From contig DLGZ01000073.1 in NCBI GenBank assembly GCA_002482965.1, positions 62,001-126,000 of the forward strand: a DNA stretch of 64,000 bases, in the 5' to 3' direction. Below the pieces are notes generated by a model. The model had not been told where the DNA came from, made no database searches, and saw only the letters and a program-made list of their open reading frames with translations. The stretch is from Verrucomicrobiaceae bacterium UBA7681 (GTDB lineage Bacteria > Verrucomicrobiota > Verrucomicrobiia > Verrucomicrobiales > Verrucomicrobiaceae). Made by a program: the position numbers and the translations under genes. Positions 61,852 to 64,000 of the stretch are shown one piece after another; position 1 is the stretch's first letter; the number at the start of each line of letters is the position of its first letter.

Positions 61852-64000
61852 TCACTTGGTTTCGTCACTAAGAAAGCGCTGATACAGAAACGAAGCCGCG
61901 AGCGCAATGACAGCCACCACCATCAGCGCACCAATGCGATAGATGCTCTCGATGTTTGCAAGGTCATGCAAAAACAGCTTCAGCAGCGCCACCGCCAGCA
62001 AGCCGATGCCTGCATAGCGTGTGGGCGCATTGCGCTGCCAGATGCCGATGATGAGCAGCACCAGCGCATACAAGGCCCAGGCAATCGTGTAGGTCATGTC
62101 ACGCCCAAAATTGCCGTCGAAGTCGAAAGTGATCGAGCGTTCACCCGCAGGCGTGAAAGCATCCGCGATCTCAATATTCAGCAGCAGAAACAGCAGAATG
62201 CCGCCAAGGGCACAAAACAGGCCGCGCAGGTTGATCTTGTTCCAGCAATCGTTTGGCGGAATGAGCCAGCGCGCCGCGGCAAACAGTGCCAGTGCGGAGA
62301 GGCTGTAGGCATAGAGCTGCCAGTTCAGGATCGCCGTCTCTCCGCGCGTTTGATATCCCAGCACCGCAGGATTGAGCGCGAGTCGCACAAAGGAGGCAAC
62401 CAGCAGCACCGTGCCCGTGCCCCTCAGTCCCGGATGCGGCACGCGGCGAAAGAGCCAGCACAGCGCCGCACCTTCCAGCGCCCAGCCAATTGTGATCCAC
62501 TGCTTCTCAAACTGGATCGGGAAGATCAGCGTGATGAAAAACAACGCCACACCCCCGAACCACGCGAGCTGCGCAAGGCGCGCAGGATTGTCTGCACTGT
62601 GCTGCTTCAGCACAAACACAAGACACAGCAGCGGCGCGATGGCAAAGGCCACCGGCACCAGACCCATCATCTCATTCGGCCAGGTCAGACCCACAACACG
62701 ATAGACAAGACCAAAGGTCCCCAAGCCTGCGGCAGCAGACGCGATCCAGGGCAACTGGCGTTTAGCAAACAACCTCTGAAACACGAGCGGGAATGCCGTG
62801 AAGAGCGCGTAAAATCCCAGATACCACAGCAGCGGCATGGTGGCATTCTCCACGCTGAAGCACTGCTGATGCCACGCCCACTCCAGTGCCAGCACACAGC
62901 CCAGCGCCGTCGGCACCAGCACCGTGATGCCGCTGATGCAGGCCAGACCGAGCAGAAACACCGTCAGCAGCAGCGCAAGGCCAAAGACCGACGAAGGATC
63001 TGCCACGTGCAGATGCAGCGTGGCGAGAATCAGCAGCGCAAACGGCAGCACCGCTGAACTGACCGGCAGCATCGACGCAAACTGAACCTTGGGCATTTTG
63101 CGCGAGAGGAAACTGCTGGCGATGCCAAACAGCACCGCGAACCCACCCAGCACGATAAGGAACTGACTCAGGCTGCCCGCAGTATTCGCAGGCAGACCAA
63201 ACAACCACGCTCCGGCCGTGATCAGCGTGAGCGCCAGCGCGGCAAGCACCGGAACCAATGCGCCGGTGAAAATCGCGAGACCAATGATGAGCAGATCCAC
63301 CAGCAAGATCGCCGGCCAGATCATGAGGCTGATCGAATCAAGACACAGCACCGGCATGAGCAGCAGCACCAGCGTGATCACCGGCGTCCAACTCATGAAC
63401 AGCGTGGCGGATTGATTCCGCCGCTGCCACAGCACAGCAAAGGCCGTGTGCAGCAGGCCAAAACCAAGATAAATGCCCAATGCATAGGGCAGCAACTCGG
63501 CATTGAGCTTCGTCGTCGTCCAAATCGACAGATGCAGAAAAGTCAGTGTGGCAGTAATGCCCTGAGCCCTAGCCACCCGCGGCTGCTGCCAGACGATGAG
63601 CATGACGACGGCGTTGATGCCGAGCACAAAGGTGTACAGCAGCGTGGGACGCTCGGTGATGGCGCCAAAGCCAAGGAAAACGAATGCCGTAAACAACGCA
63701 CTGCCGCACAGCGCCAGCGCTGCACCGGCAGGAAAAGCATCCTCATCATCCCGCTGCCGCGACCACCAGGCCGCCAGCATGAACAGCGTCGCGAAGCCGA
63801 GAAACACGCTCACTGGAACCCACGTGGCCGAACCGAGGGCGTACAGAGACGAGTGGAAGAATTTCACCATCCACCCCGCCTGCATGAAAATCGTGCCAGC
63901 GGCCGCCAGCCCGGTGAGATGCAGCCAGCGTTTATTCTTCGCCACCGCCAACACCCCAATGTCCAGCAGAGCGATGTAACTGAACAGCCCGAAAGGATTG
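61852..64000 (-). CDS. DUF2339 multi-pass membrane protein, 5' end outside window
   Basis: The frame is open to the window edge, and residues before the GTG at 63954 read NPFGLFSYIALLDIGVLAVA, fitting a DUF2339 helix, so the start is beyond 64000. At least 716 residues are present, with about 20 hydrophobic helices (for example FLGFATLFMLAAWW, LLMPVLCLDSISLMIWPAI, IGALMVVAVIALAASFLY). It ends 76 bp before the DUF3999-like gene, so the two are probably cotranscribed. The family is found in many bacteria and its role is unknown. Confidence 0.88.
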   Translation of the reverse strand, partial: NPFGLFSYIALLDIGVLAVAKNKRWLHLTGLAAAGTIFMQAGWMVKFFHSSLYALGSATWVPVSVFLGFATLFMLAAWWSRQRDDEDAFPAGAALALCGSALFTAFVFLGFGAITERPTLLYTFVLGINAVVMLIVWQQPRVARAQGITATLTFLHLSIWTTTKLNAELLPYALGIYLGFGLLHTAFAVLWQRRNQSATLFMSWTPVITLVLLLMPVLCLDSISLMIWPAILLVDLLIIGLAIFTGALVPVLAALALTLITAGAWLFGLPANTAGSLSQFLIVLGGFAVLFGIASSFLSRKMPKVQFASMLPVSSAVLPFALLILATLHLHVADPSSVFGLALLLTVFLLGLACISGITVLVPTALGCVLALEWAWHQQCFSVENATMPLLWYLGFYALFTAFPLVFQRLFAKRQLPWIASAAAGLGTFGLVYRVVGLTWPNEMMGLVPVAFAIAPLLCLVFVLKQHSADNPARLAQLAWFGGVALFFITLIFPIQFEKQWITIGWALEGAALCWLFRRVPHPGLRGTGTVLLVASFVRLALNPAVLGYQTRGETAILNWQLYAYSLSALALFAAARWLIPPNDCWNKINLRGLFCALGGILLFLLLNIEIADAFTPAGERSITFDFDGNFGRDMTYTIAWALYALVLLIIGIWQRNAPTRYAGIGLLAVALLKLFLHDLANIESIYRIGALMVVAVIALAASFLYQRFLSDETK

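Overview
The window (about 60% G+C) most resembles a chromosome of Verrucomicrobia, probably Verrucomicrobiaceae (Prosthecobacter-like). The clues are a giant FG-GAP / membrane-bound dehydrogenase / cytochrome c protein of the Planctomycetes-Verrucomicrobia type, a 3-keto-disaccharide hydrolase (DUF1080), a ThuA protein, and a UvrA made of two complete UvrA units (1,872 aa), an arrangement known from chlamydiae and relatives. The assignment is by protein content only; there is no rRNA here.

Region 1 (1-17.1 kb) is a signalling island. It holds two convergent multi-PAS/GAF hybrid histidine kinases (1-3201, 3215-6433), a degenerate hybrid kinase (6915-8723), and, divergent from it across an AT-rich region with a three-half-site dyad, a degenerate NarX-like kinase, a NarL/FixJ response regulator and a FadL-type outer-membrane channel (8937-11594). 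A tight three-gene unit follows (11736-17126): a PhcB-like SAM methyltransferase, a six-TM kinase-receiver-kinase protein that looks like PhcS fused to PhcR, and a PhcQ-like receiver/ATPase protein, closed by a strong terminator. This has the gene content of the Ralstonia phcBSRQ quorum-sensing locus (3-hydroxy fatty acid methyl ester signal). It is the most interesting item in the window.

Region 2 (17.2-29.4 kb) carries the DUF1080 hydrolase, a ROK sugar kinase, a broken PIN toxin with its antitoxin-like partner bracketed by two copies of the coaX 3' end, coaX, a secreted unknown, and a complete pst phosphate operon (pstS-C-A-B-B) facing a phosphate-selective porin. Three Pho-box-like 7-4-7 repeats lie between pstS and the porin.

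Region 3 (29.4-49.8 kb) is mostly housekeeping and accessory metabolism. It includes an esterase, a large repeat-rich lipoprotein, pyrH-frr plus a hexapeptide acyltransferase-like gene, two overlapping Cys/Met-metabolism PLP enzymes (the second of the fungal cystathionine gamma-synthase-like type), a parDE-like toxin-antitoxin pair, the giant cytochrome protein, moaE, an orphan antitoxin, class I fumarase, ThuA and an acyl-CoA synthetase.

Region 4 (49.9-64 kb) has the double uvrA, a REP-associated tyrosine transposase with 88-bp inverted arms, a TPR protein, a DUF255/YyaL thioredoxin-fold protein, and a DUF3999/DUF2339 membrane pair, the last cut by the window edge. No tRNA, rRNA or CRISPR array was seen.
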